This document shows positions 23,946 to 32,571 of a DNA stretch of 39,647 bases, one piece after another. The notes beneath the pieces are model-generated. The model saw only the letters and a list, made by a program, of their open reading frames with translations. It did no database searches and was not told the origin of the DNA. The position numbers and the translations under genes are program-made. How positions within the stretch are numbered: the first letter of the stretch is position 1; the number at the start of each line of letters is the position of its first letter. The DNA lies in the NCBI GenBank assembly GCA_964433135.1, contig CAYSQW010000032.1, positions 1 to 39,647 of the forward strand, read 5' to 3'. The stretch is from CAYSQW01 sp964433135 (GTDB lineage: Bacteria > Acidobacteriota > Aminicenantia > Aminicenantales > Aminicenantaceae).

Positions 23946-23999
23946 GAATCCCCATGGGATTCAGGACACGGAAGGAAAACGGCTTGCCGGTAGACGGCA
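23946..23999 (+). repeat. Two hairpins in the tRNA-Asp leader
   Basis: GAATCCC-CAT-GGGATTC (23946-23952 with 23956-23962) and TGCCG-GTAGA-CGGCA (23985-23989 with 23995-23999) are perfect dyads in the 5' leader of the tRNA transcript. They may guide processing. Neither has a T tract. Confidence 0.4.
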
Positions 24000-24019
24000 G
24001 GTCATACCGACATTAGAGC

Positions 24020-24096
24020 GGGGTCGTAGTTCAGTCGGTTAGAACGCCGGCCTGTCACGCCGGAGGTCGCGAGTTCGAGTCTCGTCGGCCCCGCCA
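24020..24096 (+). tRNA. tRNA-Asp (GTC anticodon)
   Basis: The 77-base gene folds into a full cloverleaf. The acceptor arm pairs GGGGTCG with CGGCCCC, the D arm contains AGTTCAGTCGGTTAGA, the anticodon stem CCGGC/GCCGG carries loop CTGTCAC with anticodon GTC, the T loop is TTCGAGT, and CCA is encoded at 24094-24096. It decodes GAC and GAT. It is not in a tRNA cluster. Its 3' half (24041-24089) recurs at 30585-30633 with one mismatch, in the same orientation, which marks it as a likely integration target. Confidence 0.98.
24041..24089 (+). repeat. Direct repeat, left copy (tRNA-Asp 3' half)
   Basis: These 49 bases, from the D-arm end through the T arm into the acceptor, recur at 30585-30633. 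They differ only at 24050 (G here, A there), and the last 39 bases are identical. The left copy is part of the intact tRNA gene, as expected for the conserved side of a tRNA-targeted insertion. Confidence 0.9.
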
Positions 24097-24505
24097 GATA
24101 TCCCCTTCAAAATCAGCGACTTTCCTTGACTTTGCCTTTCCGTCCCAATGCCTTTTAGAATTAAACCAACGCTTTCAATGGATTCGTTTTGAGGGAGGAA
24201 ATCTGGGGCCTCGAAAGGCTTTCTAAAAGTTGTCCATTGATGGGGCTGTTGGACGTCGGGCCGAAAGAACGACCATTCGGCAGGGCTGAAGATCGGATCA
24301 CCGTTGCTGTCGACTATACCACTCTCCATAATCTCTCATGCGAATAAGATTATTTCCGCGCTGATAAGACAAGGCCGCAATCAAAGTGTTTTTTTTCATT
24401 TAAGCAGACAGGCTGCCCGACATAAATGTCGGCTCCCTGCATTATTGTCGTTTTTTTATGGGGGAGTAAATCAGCTAAATATTGACATATAAACAGCTTA
24501 CAAAA

Positions 24506-24521
24506 TGGCATCAATTTTGCA
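24506..24521 (+). promoter_or_regulatory. Sigma54 (-24/-12) promoter for the efflux operon
   Basis: TGGCATC-AATT-TTGCA fits the sigma54 consensus TGGCACG-N4-TTGCW. Both invariant doublets (GG at 24507-24508 and GC at 24519-24520) are present at the exact required spacing. It is directed toward the tolC-macAB genes, the first of which starts about 390 bases downstream. No enhancer-binding protein gene is in the window, and no obvious repeated activator site was found just upstream. Confidence 0.6.
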
Positions 24522-24561
24522 CAAAAAGAAGATTTCAATAAATTTATCGGGAGTTTCAAAT

Positions 24562-24759
24562 GTGACGAAAAAAACAGTATGGATATTATCGATTCCAGCG
24601 ATGGCTTTAACTTCTATAGGGGGTCAAAACCGGTGATGGGGGAATCGAGGTCCAGGCAACGGAAGAAGATGTGTCGACGGGATACGATTCGACTATGGGG
24701 TGAAAGCAATGATCGCCATATTGCCACTCGAAGACCTGAGCGAGACGGAAGTTGCATGA
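24562..24759 (+). pseudogene. Possible remnant of a small secreted protein
   Basis: A GTG at 24562, a few bases after CGGGAG, opens 24 codons resembling a signal peptide (MTKKTVWILSIPAMAL) and ends at TGA 24634-24636. The same frame stays open afterward for about 40 codons, ending in AILPLEDLSETEVA at 24759. No homologue was recognised. It could be a decayed gene directly behind the sigma54 promoter, or chance. Confidence 0.25.
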
Positions 24760-24909
24760 CTGTTTCATAAGAGAAGAAGAGAAGCCGGCCGGAGAGATCT
24801 AAACCGCACTTTATGCTGAATAAATTGCGATCTTAAAAGCCGGGGGGCATTTGTGATACAGTGTGATCTCTCATATTTCTTGAGCATAGACCGAAAGATA
24901 AGGATGAAG

Positions 24910-26313
24910 ATGGATTATTCGGAGAATCGGGCGCTTTCCTTGGACATGGATGAAAGAGATAAAAAGTCTTTTCAATTACGGAGATATTGTTTAAATCGTT
25001 TTATTCTGCCCGTAATATTCATGGTCGTTTTCCTTCTTATCCCCCTTAATGCGGAAACGATAAGAGAAAAGGAAGCCGTGTTATCGCTTGATGAATGCAT
25101 TGCTCTTGCTCAGAGCAACAACCCCGCTCTGCTTGCATCCGCATACGAAGTGGAAAAAAGCCGGATCAATACCGTCGAAGCGCGTTCGGGTTATTATCCC
25201 GAGATCAACCTGAGCGTCGGAGCGGATGTGTATAAAAACAGACAAGATGAAATATCGGGGAAAAGCGGATCCTATTCCCGGTACAATGCTGATGCGAGAG
25301 CGCACTATTATTTGTACCAGGGGGGCGGGAAAACGGCGACCTATGATGCGGCGGAGTCCGCTTATCGGGCCGTGACGAACCAACATGAAGCCAGCCTTCA
25401 GGATCTTATCTTAAATGTCAGCCAGGCTTATTACCGATATCTTCAGTCTCGGCATTTGGAAAAAGCAGCCCTTCAGGCCTTGGAACGGGCGGAATACTTC
25501 CTGGAATTTGCACAGGCGCGTTTTGACGCCGGTTTGGTTTCACGCGCCGACATACTCAAAGCGGAAGTGGAAAGATCCAACGCGGAGCTCTCTCTGATCC
25601 GGGCACGCAATACGCGGCTTTTTACAATGGGCGCTCTCAATGTCTTGCTCGGCCGGGAAGCGCATTTGCCCATTGAAGTCCGGGACGACCTGGAAAAAAC
25701 CGATTTAAAAGGGACCCGGGAATTCAGGAATCTTCACGGCCGGGCGTTGAGAATGCGCCCGGAAATAAGAAAAGCGGAAGCCCAGATCTCCGCGCAAAAG
25801 GCGGATATCCGTTTTGCCCGAAGCAAGATTTATCCATGGATCTCCGCGGATACAGGTGTTGATCTATTCTGTTCGAGTCTGTCAACCGGAATAAAAGGAA
25901 GCTGGTTCGCCGGGGTAGGCCTTACGTTTCCCGTGTTTAACGGATATGCCAACCAGGCCCGAATCGCCCAGGAAAAAACGGCCTTGAATGTTCTGAACAA
26001 ACAGATGCAGGCCCTCAAACAGGAAATCGGACAGGAGGTATGGAACGCTTACCTCGATCTGAAGCAAGCCGAGGAACGGATTGACAATACGGCCGTATTG
26101 CTTGCCAGCGCCGAGGAGAACCTGGCGCTGGCTGAAGAAGAATATCGGGAAGGTGTGGGTTCCATGATGGAAGTGATCGATGCGGAAGCGGCCCTGGTGG
26201 CAGCAGAGGAAGGCCGTATCGAAGCTTTGGCTGATTTCAAAATCGCGCTGGCAGTGATCGACCGGGTAGCAGGAACCTCAAAGCACGCAGCATCTCAAGG
26301 AGAGACGCAATGA
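24910..26313 (+). CDS. TolC-family outer membrane efflux protein
   Basis: The product forms, as a trimer, the outer-membrane channel and periplasmic tunnel of tripartite export systems. Residues about 25-48 form a signal sequence (FILPVIFMVVFLLIPLNAE). The mature part shows two outer-membrane-efflux repeats with LSLDECIALAQSNNPALLASAYEVEKS, the beta segment YPEINLSVGADVY, long coiled coils, and the second repeat RPEIRKAEAQISAQKADIRFARSKIYP. ATG at 24910 has AAGGA six bases upstream; GTG at 24853 and ATG at 24904 are alternatives giving longer N-termini. It overlaps macA by four bases, making it first in the efflux operon. The ATPase and permeases downstream supply the energy. Confidence 0.92.
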   Translation: MDYSENRALSLDMDERDKKSFQLRRYCLNRFILPVIFMVVFLLIPLNAETIREKEAVLSLDECIALAQSNNPALLASAYEVEKSRINTVEARSGYYPEINLSVGADVYKNRQDEISGKSGSYSRYNADARAHYYLYQGGGKTATYDAAESAYRAVTNQHEASLQDLILNVSQAYYRYLQSRHLEKAALQALERAEYFLEFAQARFDAGLVSRADILKAEVERSNAELSLIRARNTRLFTMGALNVLLGREAHLPIEVRDDLEKTDLKGTREFRNLHGRALRMRPEIRKAEAQISAQKADIRFARSKIYPWISADTGVDLFCSSLSTGIKGSWFAGVGLTFPVFNGYANQARIAQEKTALNVLNKQMQALKQEIGQEVWNAYLDLKQAEERIDNTAVLLASAEENLALAEEEYREGVGSMMEVIDAEAALVAAEEGRIEALADFKIALAVIDRVAGTSKHAASQGETQ

Positions 26314-27371
26314 AGAAGATACTCATTTGGTTTTTCTCAATTTCAGCTTTTGGCGCTATTCTGTTTTTTGGTGTCAAACCGGCTTTTATCGATAAAGATG
26401 AACCTCGGTCAATCGGAAGACAGGTACAGGTAGCCCGGAGGGATATAAGCTCCTATGTTCTGGCTACCGGCATAGTCAAGCCGATGATCGGGGCTGAGGT
26501 GAAAGTGGGATCGAGGGTTTCCGGGGTGGTCAAGCGCTTGCGGGCTCAGATAGGAGATTTAGTCGAAGCCGGACAGGTGATTGCGGAACTGGATGATTCG
26601 GAATTCAGGGCCAAACTGGACCAGAATATTGCGGCATTGCACAGAGCCGAAGCCGATCTGGAATATGCCCGGATCAATAGGGAAAGACAGACGTCGCTGT
26701 GGAAAAAAAACTTCACTTCCCAACAACAGGTTGATCTGGCGGATAACGCCTACAAAACCGCCGCGGCTCAGGTCGCCCAGGCGGAAGCCAATGTGAAATT
26801 TGCGGAAGTCCAGTTGGGATACACCAAAATATTTGCACCAATCTCCGGAGTTATCGCCTCTATTTCCACTCAAGAAGGAGAAACCGTAGCCGCCAGTCTG
26901 GCGGCCCCGACTTTCGTCAATCTCATCGATCTGAAAAAGTTGGAGGTGCAGACTTATGTGGATGAAACCGATATCGGGAAAATCAAAACCGGCCTGGATT
27001 CGGTCTTTACCGTAGACACCTTCAGGGATACGGATTTCGAAGGCAATGTGAGGTCGATTTACCCCAAGGCCGTCATTCAGGATAATGTCGTCAATTATAT
27101 CGTGACGGTTGAGATCACGGACTTTAAAGACAAGGTTCTTCGTCCGGAAATGACGGCAAGCGTGACGATCTCTATGGAAACTCGATCCGGTGTTCTGGCC
27201 GTTCCCACCGCCGCCGTAACCAGGGAAAGGGGAAATTATTATGTGGCGGCTCTTGAAGATGGAGCCCGGGTCCGACGGCTGGTTAAAACGGGGTGGAGGG
27301 ACGGAGGGTACACGGAAATCATAAGCGGACTCAAGGAAGGGGATTATGTCGTCATTTCAGAATCGGAGTAA
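26310..27371 (+). CDS. MacA/HlyD-type periplasmic adaptor protein
   Basis: This adaptor links the inner-membrane ABC transporter to the TolC-like channel. An N-terminal membrane anchor (residues 3-22) is followed by a biotinyl-lipoyl half-motif (VGSRVSGVVKRLRAQIGDLVEAGQVIAELDD), an alpha-helical hairpin (about residues 95-165), the second lipoyl half (KIFAPISGVIASISTQEGETV), a beta-barrel region and the membrane-proximal VLAVPTAAVTRERG. The length of 353 residues is typical for MacA-like proteins. Its start overlaps the tolC stop, and the ATPase gene begins 12 bases after it with an AAAGGAG site, so all five genes appear to be one transcript. Confidence 0.93.
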   Translation: MKKILIWFFSISAFGAILFFGVKPAFIDKDEPRSIGRQVQVARRDISSYVLATGIVKPMIGAEVKVGSRVSGVVKRLRAQIGDLVEAGQVIAELDDSEFRAKLDQNIAALHRAEADLEYARINRERQTSLWKKNFTSQQQVDLADNAYKTAAAQVAQAEANVKFAEVQLGYTKIFAPISGVIASISTQEGETVAASLAAPTFVNLIDLKKLEVQTYVDETDIGKIKTGLDSVFTVDTFRDTDFEGNVRSIYPKAVIQDNVVNYIVTVEITDFKDKVLRPEMTASVTISMETRSGVLAVPTAAVTRERGNYYVAALEDGARVRRLVKTGWRDGGYTEIISGLKEGDYVVISESE

Positions 27372-27383
27372 AGGAGATTATCG

Positions 27384-28115
27384 ATGACTAAAACGGTGAT
27401 ACAAGCGAAAAATCTGGTGAAAATTTACAACAGCGGATCCAGTTCCGAGGTGACCGCCGTCAATGACGTTTCGCTTGAAGTCAATAAAGGCGAACTTGTC
27501 GCCGTCATGGGGGCATCCGGTTCGGGAAAATCGACCCTGATGAATATTCTGGGCTGTCTGGATCGTCCGACCAGCGGTCATGTAATCCTGGACGATCTGG
27601 AAGTCAGCCGCCTTGATGATGAAGAGATGGCAAAAGTCCGCAATCAAAAAATCGGTTTTGTTTTTCAGATGTTCAATCTGCTTCCCCGGACGAATGCCCT
27701 GGAAAATGTTGAGCTTCCCTTAATATACTCGGACAAGCCGGACATATCCCGGCTGGCTCGGGAGGCGCTGGAAACCGTGGGTTTGAAGGACAGGATTCAT
27801 CATTATCCCAATGAGTTGTCCGGAGGAGAGCAGCAAAGGGTGGCGGTGGCCAGAGCCCTGGTCAATGATCCGGAAATCATTTTTGCGGATGAGCCGACAG
27901 GGAATCTGGATACGAAGTCCAGTTATGAAATAATGGCGCTTTTCAAGCAGCTTCCCCGGCAGGGCAGGACCGTTATTCTGGTCACTCATGAGCCCGATAT
28001 CGCGGAGTATGCCGAAAGGATCATCACATTCGCCGATGGGAGAATCATCAATGACAAGAAGAATGCCGACATGAGAGGAGAGGAGGGAGCCGATGAAAAA
28101 AGGCAGACTGATTAA
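27384..28115 (+). CDS. MacB/LolD-type ABC transporter ATPase
   Basis: A 243-residue ATP-binding subunit of the FtsE/LolD/MacB class. Walker A is GASGSGKST (residues 43-51), the Q-loop FVFQMFNLLPR, the signature LSGGEQQRVAVARAL (from 145) and Walker B IIFADEPTGNLD (165-176), with the switch histidine in LVTHEPD. Unlike E. coli MacB it is not fused to its permease. It should drive mechanotransmission through the two permeases encoded downstream and so expel a substrate from the periplasm through TolC. Its last 23 bases overlap the first permease gene. Confidence 0.95.
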   Translation: MTKTVIQAKNLVKIYNSGSSSEVTAVNDVSLEVNKGELVAVMGASGSGKSTLMNILGCLDRPTSGHVILDDLEVSRLDDEEMAKVRNQKIGFVFQMFNLLPRTNALENVELPLIYSDKPDISRLAREALETVGLKDRIHHYPNELSGGEQQRVAVARALVNDPEIIFADEPTGNLDTKSSYEIMALFKQLPRQGRTVILVTHEPDIAEYAERIITFADGRIINDKKNADMRGEEGADEKRQTD

Positions 28116-29310
28116 AGAATCCTTCAAACAGCTGGGAAAAAACAAGCTCCGATCTTTTCTCATGATGATCGGTATCGTCATCGGCATCATCGCGCTCACG
28201 CTGGTTGTATCTGCGGGATTGGGGGCGCAGAAACGGATCTTGGATCGGGTCCAGAAATTCGGACTTGACAGTTTGATGGTATTTTCCGGGGGAGGACGGG
28301 AGATGGGGCGGCCGGTTGGCGGACAGCCCGTTGCCAATTTGAAGCTGGATGACGCGGAAGCTCTTAGAAGGGAGATCCCGGATATCCATGAACTGGCCCC
28401 ATTCAACCGAAAAAGTATGTCGGAGATAATTTTCCAGGACTTGAATACAACCGCGACGATATTCGGTGTGACCCCGGAATGGGCTCCGGTTTGGGATTGG
28501 ACATCCCGGGAGGGAGATTTTATCACTTATGAAGACATGGACCGGATGGCTCGGGTTGCGGTCGTCGGGGAAACCGTCAGGAAAGAGCTTTTCGACGGCG
28601 TCAATCCCATTGGAGAATTTATTCAGGTTGGAAACGTTCAATTCGAGATCAAGGGGATCATGGAAATCAAGGGAACAAGCCCCGGCGGCGGGGATATGGA
28701 CAACCGCATCTATATTCCTTTGAGCACCTATATGCGGCGTGTGGCTAATGTAGATTATCTGGCGGGGATCAAAGTCCGGCTTCGTTCCCATAAACATGTT
28801 GACAAAGCAGCCGAGGAGATCGCCTCCCTGATTCGGGAGCAGCACCGGATCGCGCCGGGAATGCCGGATGATTTTTCAGTCCGGAAGCCCGATCAAGTCA
28901 AGAAGATGGCTGAAAACGTGGCCGGAACGTTCAATCTGCTGCTGATTATCATTGCGGGCATTTCGTTGATCGCCGGCGGCGTGGTGGTTTCCAACATCAT
29001 GCTGATGTCGATTTCGGAGAGAACCAAGGAGATCGGTTTGAGAAAAGCGGTGGGTGCTCAAAGCAGACATATTCTTTCCCAGTTTTTGCTCGAGTCGACG
29101 GTAGTCACCCTCATGGGTGGTATTTTGGGATTGGTGCTTGGCGTTGCGGGAAGCGGTATCATGGCCAGAATGACAGGAACACCGGTGTCGATTTCCTGGG
29201 AAATCGGGGTTTTGGGTGTTTTGTGTTCATCCCTGGTGGGTATTATCGCGGGACTGCAGCCGGCACGACGTGCCTCCGCGTTGCAGCCGGTGGAGGCTTT
29301 AAGGTCCTGA
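28093..29310 (+). CDS. MacB/FtsX-type ABC transporter permease 1
   Basis: The 405-residue protein has the standard layout: one N-terminal membrane helix (FLMMIGIVIGIIALTLVV), a large periplasmic MacB-type core of about 230 residues, and three C-terminal helices of the FtsX domain containing ISERTKEIGLRKAVGAQSRHI, the coupling helix that meets the ATPase. It ends with ARRASALQPVEALRS, characteristic of this class. The ATG follows GAGG and lies inside the end of the ATPase gene. Together with permease 2 it probably forms a heterodimer, because the two are only moderately alike. Substrate unknown; drugs, peptides and lipids are all possible for the class. Confidence 0.93.
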   Translation: MKKGRLIKESFKQLGKNKLRSFLMMIGIVIGIIALTLVVSAGLGAQKRILDRVQKFGLDSLMVFSGGGREMGRPVGGQPVANLKLDDAEALRREIPDIHELAPFNRKSMSEIIFQDLNTTATIFGVTPEWAPVWDWTSREGDFITYEDMDRMARVAVVGETVRKELFDGVNPIGEFIQVGNVQFEIKGIMEIKGTSPGGGDMDNRIYIPLSTYMRRVANVDYLAGIKVRLRSHKHVDKAAEEIASLIREQHRIAPGMPDDFSVRKPDQVKKMAENVAGTFNLLLIIIAGISLIAGGVVVSNIMLMSISERTKEIGLRKAVGAQSRHILSQFLLESTVVTLMGGILGLVLGVAGSGIMARMTGTPVSISWEIGVLGVLCSSLVGIIAGLQPARRASALQPVEALRS

Positions 29311-29336
29311 CTCCGCTCAAGAAAAGGTAGCTGGTG

Positions 29337-30560
29337 ATGCGTTTAGGCCGTAACCTGAAAATATCCGGGAAGCAGCTTATCGCACATAAGATGCGCACAT
29401 TTCTAGCTCTTTTAGGGATAATCATCGGAGTTTCAGCCGTTATTTTGATGGTTTCAGTCGGGAAAGGGGCTCAGAAAACGGTCTTAAGCCGCATAAACGA
29501 CATGGGAACCAACCTTTTGGTCGTAAGCGCCGGGCAGATTCGCAGGTTCGCCGGGCGGAGAGAAATACGCGGCACGGCCACGACATTGACCTTGGCGGAT
29601 GCGGAAGCGGTTTTGGAGAACTGTTATTCCGTGAACAGAATCGCACCGGTTCAAAGCAAAAAGATGCAGGTCAAATACGGCAGCTATTCCAGCAACACCG
29701 CCATTACCGGAACCACGCCTGATTACAAGCATGTTCGGAATTTTCAGGTGGAAGAAGGAGAGTTCTTCAACGAAGAAGAAAATACCGCCGGCATCCGGGT
29801 GGCGGTTCTTGGACGATCGGTATGGAGAAACCTTTTCGAAGACGAGGATCCTATCGGAGAGATCATCCGCATCGGAAGAGTGCCTTTTGAGGTGATCGGA
29901 GTTATGGAAGGCAAAGGCGTGGATTTAAGCGGTGTGGATCAAGATGATCAGATCTTCATTCCCATCCGGACGGCGATGCGCAGGGTCTTCAATATGACCT
30001 ATATCGGCAGCATCAATATCGAGGCCGTAAGCAAGGAAAAAATGGAACCGGCGGTTGAAGAAATCCGGGAGCTGTTGAGGGAGAGGCACCGCATGCATCG
30101 GCTGGGCAAACCGGATGATTTCACCATCCAGAGTCAGGCCGACCTATTGGAAGCGGAGAAGGAAACCACCGAGACTTTCACTACGTTGATCGGAAGCATC
30201 GCCGCGGTCTCGCTTTTGGTGGGGGGCATCGGTATCTTGGCGATCATGCTTCTGGCGGTTAAAGAGCGGACCAACGAAATCGGTCTCCGCATGTCCGTCG
30301 GCGCCAGCCGCAAAGACATATTGGTCCAATTTATTTTTGAAGCCGCCATCTTGGGGTTCGGAGGAGGAACGGCAGGAATATTGGCCGGGATCTCAGGGTC
30401 GTTGATAATCGGGGCGGCCACGGCGTGGCCGACTGCCGTCACATGGCCGTCCATCGCGCTTTCCTTCGGCTTTTCCTTGATTGTCGGGCTGTTCTTCGGC
30501 GTGTATCCTGCCCGCAGAGCCAGCCTGCTCGATCCGATTGTGGCTCTGCGAAGTGAATAA
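29337..30560 (+). CDS. MacB/FtsX-type ABC transporter permease 2
   Basis: A second permease of about 407 residues, with first membrane helix FLALLGIIIGVSAVILMVSVG, a periplasmic MacB core, and C-terminal FtsX helices with VKERTNEIGLRMSVGASRKDI. It ends in ARRASLLDPIVALRSE. GTG at 29334 and ATG at 29337 are adjacent in-frame starts; the ATG is preferred. It resembles permease 1 but differs throughout, pointing to an old duplication and a heterodimer. It is the last gene of the operon. Only 24 bases separate its stop from the right tRNA-Asp repeat, and no terminator was seen between them. Confidence 0.93.
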   Translation: MRLGRNLKISGKQLIAHKMRTFLALLGIIIGVSAVILMVSVGKGAQKTVLSRINDMGTNLLVVSAGQIRRFAGRREIRGTATTLTLADAEAVLENCYSVNRIAPVQSKKMQVKYGSYSSNTAITGTTPDYKHVRNFQVEEGEFFNEEENTAGIRVAVLGRSVWRNLFEDEDPIGEIIRIGRVPFEVIGVMEGKGVDLSGVDQDDQIFIPIRTAMRRVFNMTYIGSINIEAVSKEKMEPAVEEIRELLRERHRMHRLGKPDDFTIQSQADLLEAEKETTETFTTLIGSIAAVSLLVGGIGILAIMLLAVKERTNEIGLRMSVGASRKDILVQFIFEAAILGFGGGTAGILAGISGSLIIGAATAWPTAVTWPSIALSFGFSLIVGLFFGVYPARRASLLDPIVALRSE

Positions 30561-30584
30561 TCATCCCTCCTTGGCGACCCGAAA

Positions 30585-30633
30585 AGAACGCCGACCTGTC
30601 ACGCCGGAGGTCGCGAGTTCGAGTCTCGTCGGC
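30585..30633 (+). repeat. Direct repeat, right copy (tRNA-Asp fragment)
   Basis: A same-orientation copy of tRNA-Asp from the D-arm end to the start of the 3' acceptor strand, 48 of 49 bases identical. The one change (A at 30594) breaks a pair of the anticodon stem. The 5' half and the CCA end are missing, so it cannot make a functional tRNA. It ends 80 bases before the interrupted VWA gene. Confidence 0.9.
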
Positions 30634-30712
30634 GGATCCGACATCCAAAACGGATTTGACTTTTATATCATCGGAGGTAGATTGAGATATTGGGGGAGGA
30701 GGGTGAAACTTC

Positions 30713-32397
30713 ATGTCGCCCTTGATGCTGCGGATGCCGAAAAAAATACACTGTTTTCTTTCCATTCCGGCTTTCTTTTCAAGCCTCCATTTATTCGGCG
30801 TCCATGATCAGTCCGTCCGGAATAAAAAAGCATTTCAGCATGAAGTCACGGTCACGCTGAAGCTCATCCAGGTCTATGTCACGGATGAAGCGGGAGAACC
30901 GGTTACGGATTTGAAGAGGGGAGATTTTGAGATATATGATCGGGGAAAGCTCAAAGCCATCACGGAATTCGAAAGGCATATGCTCTCGCTTCCCGATGTT
31001 ATCAAAAAACCGGCGGCAAGAACCGTGCTTCCCGATAATATGGAATTACGGCTCGAAAAACCTGCTGTCTCTCTGGAAAACACGGAAGCTTTAACCCCGT
31101 CGACAAGAATGAATCGGAAATTCATTCTTTTTTTGATTTAGCGTTCAATAACGCCAAAGGTCTCTTGAAATCCAAGGAAGCGGCGCTGCATTTCATGGAT
31201 GCCAAAATTCTCCCCGAGGATGAGGTGGGTGTATTATCTTATTCTATCCCTCAAGGCTTGACCGTCCATGAGTTTTTGACCACCGACCACAAAAAAGCAA
31301 GGGAGGTCATCGAAGGCTTCGGTGCGAAGAACATTGCGGGACGCGCCTATAATGTCGAATCGAATTATTGGAGAACGATGGGAGAAGAAAAAACAGAATA
31401 TCCACGGGCGGATTTTGATAGTGGATGGAGCACGTTGGCTAGGGCCGTTTATAAAGAACATGCATCACGTTTTTCTTTGAAGATGATAGAGCTGTCCAAA
31501 GCGCTTCGCTACGTTCCCGGATACAAACACATCCTTTTCTTCTCATCCGGGATCGCAGGCTCGGTGATGCATGACAAACCATCATCAATAGAAAATATAC
31601 GCGCTCGAAAAATGACAATGATAAGGGAATGATTAGGAAATTCGACTATCCGCGATCGGTATGAAAATATGTTAAAAGCGTTGTCCAACTCGAGTTGCAT
31701 TATCCACAGCATTAATACGGAAAGATTAGAAACCTTGATTCAACAGGACGCCGACACTCTGGGAACCATTCCCCTTATGCGTTTGTCCAAGAAAACCGGA
31801 GGGGAATATTTCGGGAACGCTGCCGACTACGAAACCATCATGGAAGAGCTGCAGAATCTCACCGGTTCTTATTATGTCCTGGGATACTATGTCAGCGAGA
31901 AATGGGACGGGCGGTATCACAAGCTGGACGTGAAAGTGAAGAAACAGGACTGCAAAGTCCACGCACAAGGGGGATATTACGAAAGGAAACCGTTTACGGA
32001 ATATTCGAAGCTGGAAAAACAGCTCCATCTCGTGGACTTGGCGCTTACCGAAAAACCGCTGTTTCAGGACCCGATCCGTTTTCCGCTTGAGACCGTACTG
32101 AGCAGGGATAAAGAAGAATACACCCTCATGCTGCAGCTCCGATTGGAGGAAGAAGACCTCACCAAAATCTCAGGCGGGAAGATCGAGGTTGTCAGATTGA
32201 TTTTCGATGAGACGGAAGATGTCGTTGACATGAAACGGGAAGAGAAGGATTTTTTGAAGCGCGCGGCCGGATTGTTTCAGCACACGTCGCGGCTGTCGAT
32301 TCCCCCAGGCCGATATAAATGTCGCGTGGTCATCCGGAATCTTGAAACCGGAAGGGCCGCCGTCGGCGCTGCTGCAGTAGAAATTCCTGAAATGTAA
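30713..32397 (+). pseudogene. VWFA-related (acidobacterial-type) domain protein, interrupted twice
   Basis: The three readable parts fit one protein of about 561 residues. The first (30713-31141) has a signal-like start and VTVTLKLIQVYVTDEAGEPV with LKRGDFEIYDRGK, typical of the VWFA-related acidobacterial family. The frame is lost at a T7 run (31128-31134); one extra T would restore FILFFDLAFNNAKG, the first strand of the VWA domain. The second part (31165-31632) ends at an in-frame TGA (31630-31632), and the third (same frame, to 32397) continues with GTIPLMRLSKKTGGEYF and GSYYVLGYY. A GGAGGAGGG site precedes the ATG. Disabling mutation is the simplest reading; sequencing error at the T run or slippage could explain the first break but not the TGA. 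Confidence 0.8.
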
Positions 32398-32571
32398 TAC
32401 GGAATGGGGTCGGGCCGTGGCGTAGTCGCAAATAAATGCCCCTTAAGCCTTAAATAAGGTTTTCGAAGCCTCATTTTTGATTTTGGTTTAAATAAATGGA
32501 AATAAAACACCTCGGAGCCTCTTGTTCGTCATCAATGTGATGAGCCGAATTTTCCAGCTGCCGCCCGGCCG

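Larger units (their letters stand above)
24097..24852. other. Non-coding stretch between tRNA-Asp and the efflux operon
   Basis: No confident gene is seen in 756 bases. The stretch contains an imperfect inverted repeat with a perfect core, CCGACAT-AA-ATGTCGG (24417-24432), an outer CAGG/CCTG pairing (24409-24412 with 24436-24439) and a T7 run at 24451-24457, which together might form a weak terminator. It also holds a sigma54-type promoter (24506-24521) and a short interrupted frame (24562-24759). A minus-strand frame near 24130-24329 reads through part of it but has no recognisable family. Confidence 0.6.
24041..30633. mobile_element. Candidate genomic island bracketed by tRNA-Asp repeats
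   Basis: The segment is bounded by a whole tRNA-Asp gene and a same-orientation partial copy of its 3' half. It holds one complete efflux operon plus about 0.75 kb of apparently decayed sequence. This is the layout left by integrase-mediated insertion into a tRNA 3' end. Against this, no integrase or mobility gene is present, and the right copy stops before the last bases of the acceptor arm. It may be an old island that lost its integrase, or the product of recombination between tRNA genes. Confidence 0.42.

Noticed and set aside
24039..24329. Minus-strand frame ending in a peptide that reads through tRNA-Asp
   Set aside because: Its C-terminus is the antisense of the tRNA gene. The same peptide arises again antisense to the tRNA copy at 30585-30633, a frequent false gene in annotation.
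30439..30765. Minus-strand frame over the end of permease 2 and the tRNA fragment
   Set aside because: It is antisense to a certain gene and to the tRNA remnant, and has no family similarity.
31630..31632. TGA in the VWA gene as selenocysteine codon
   Set aside because: No convincing SECIS-like hairpin follows, and a second lesion in the same gene makes decay more likely.
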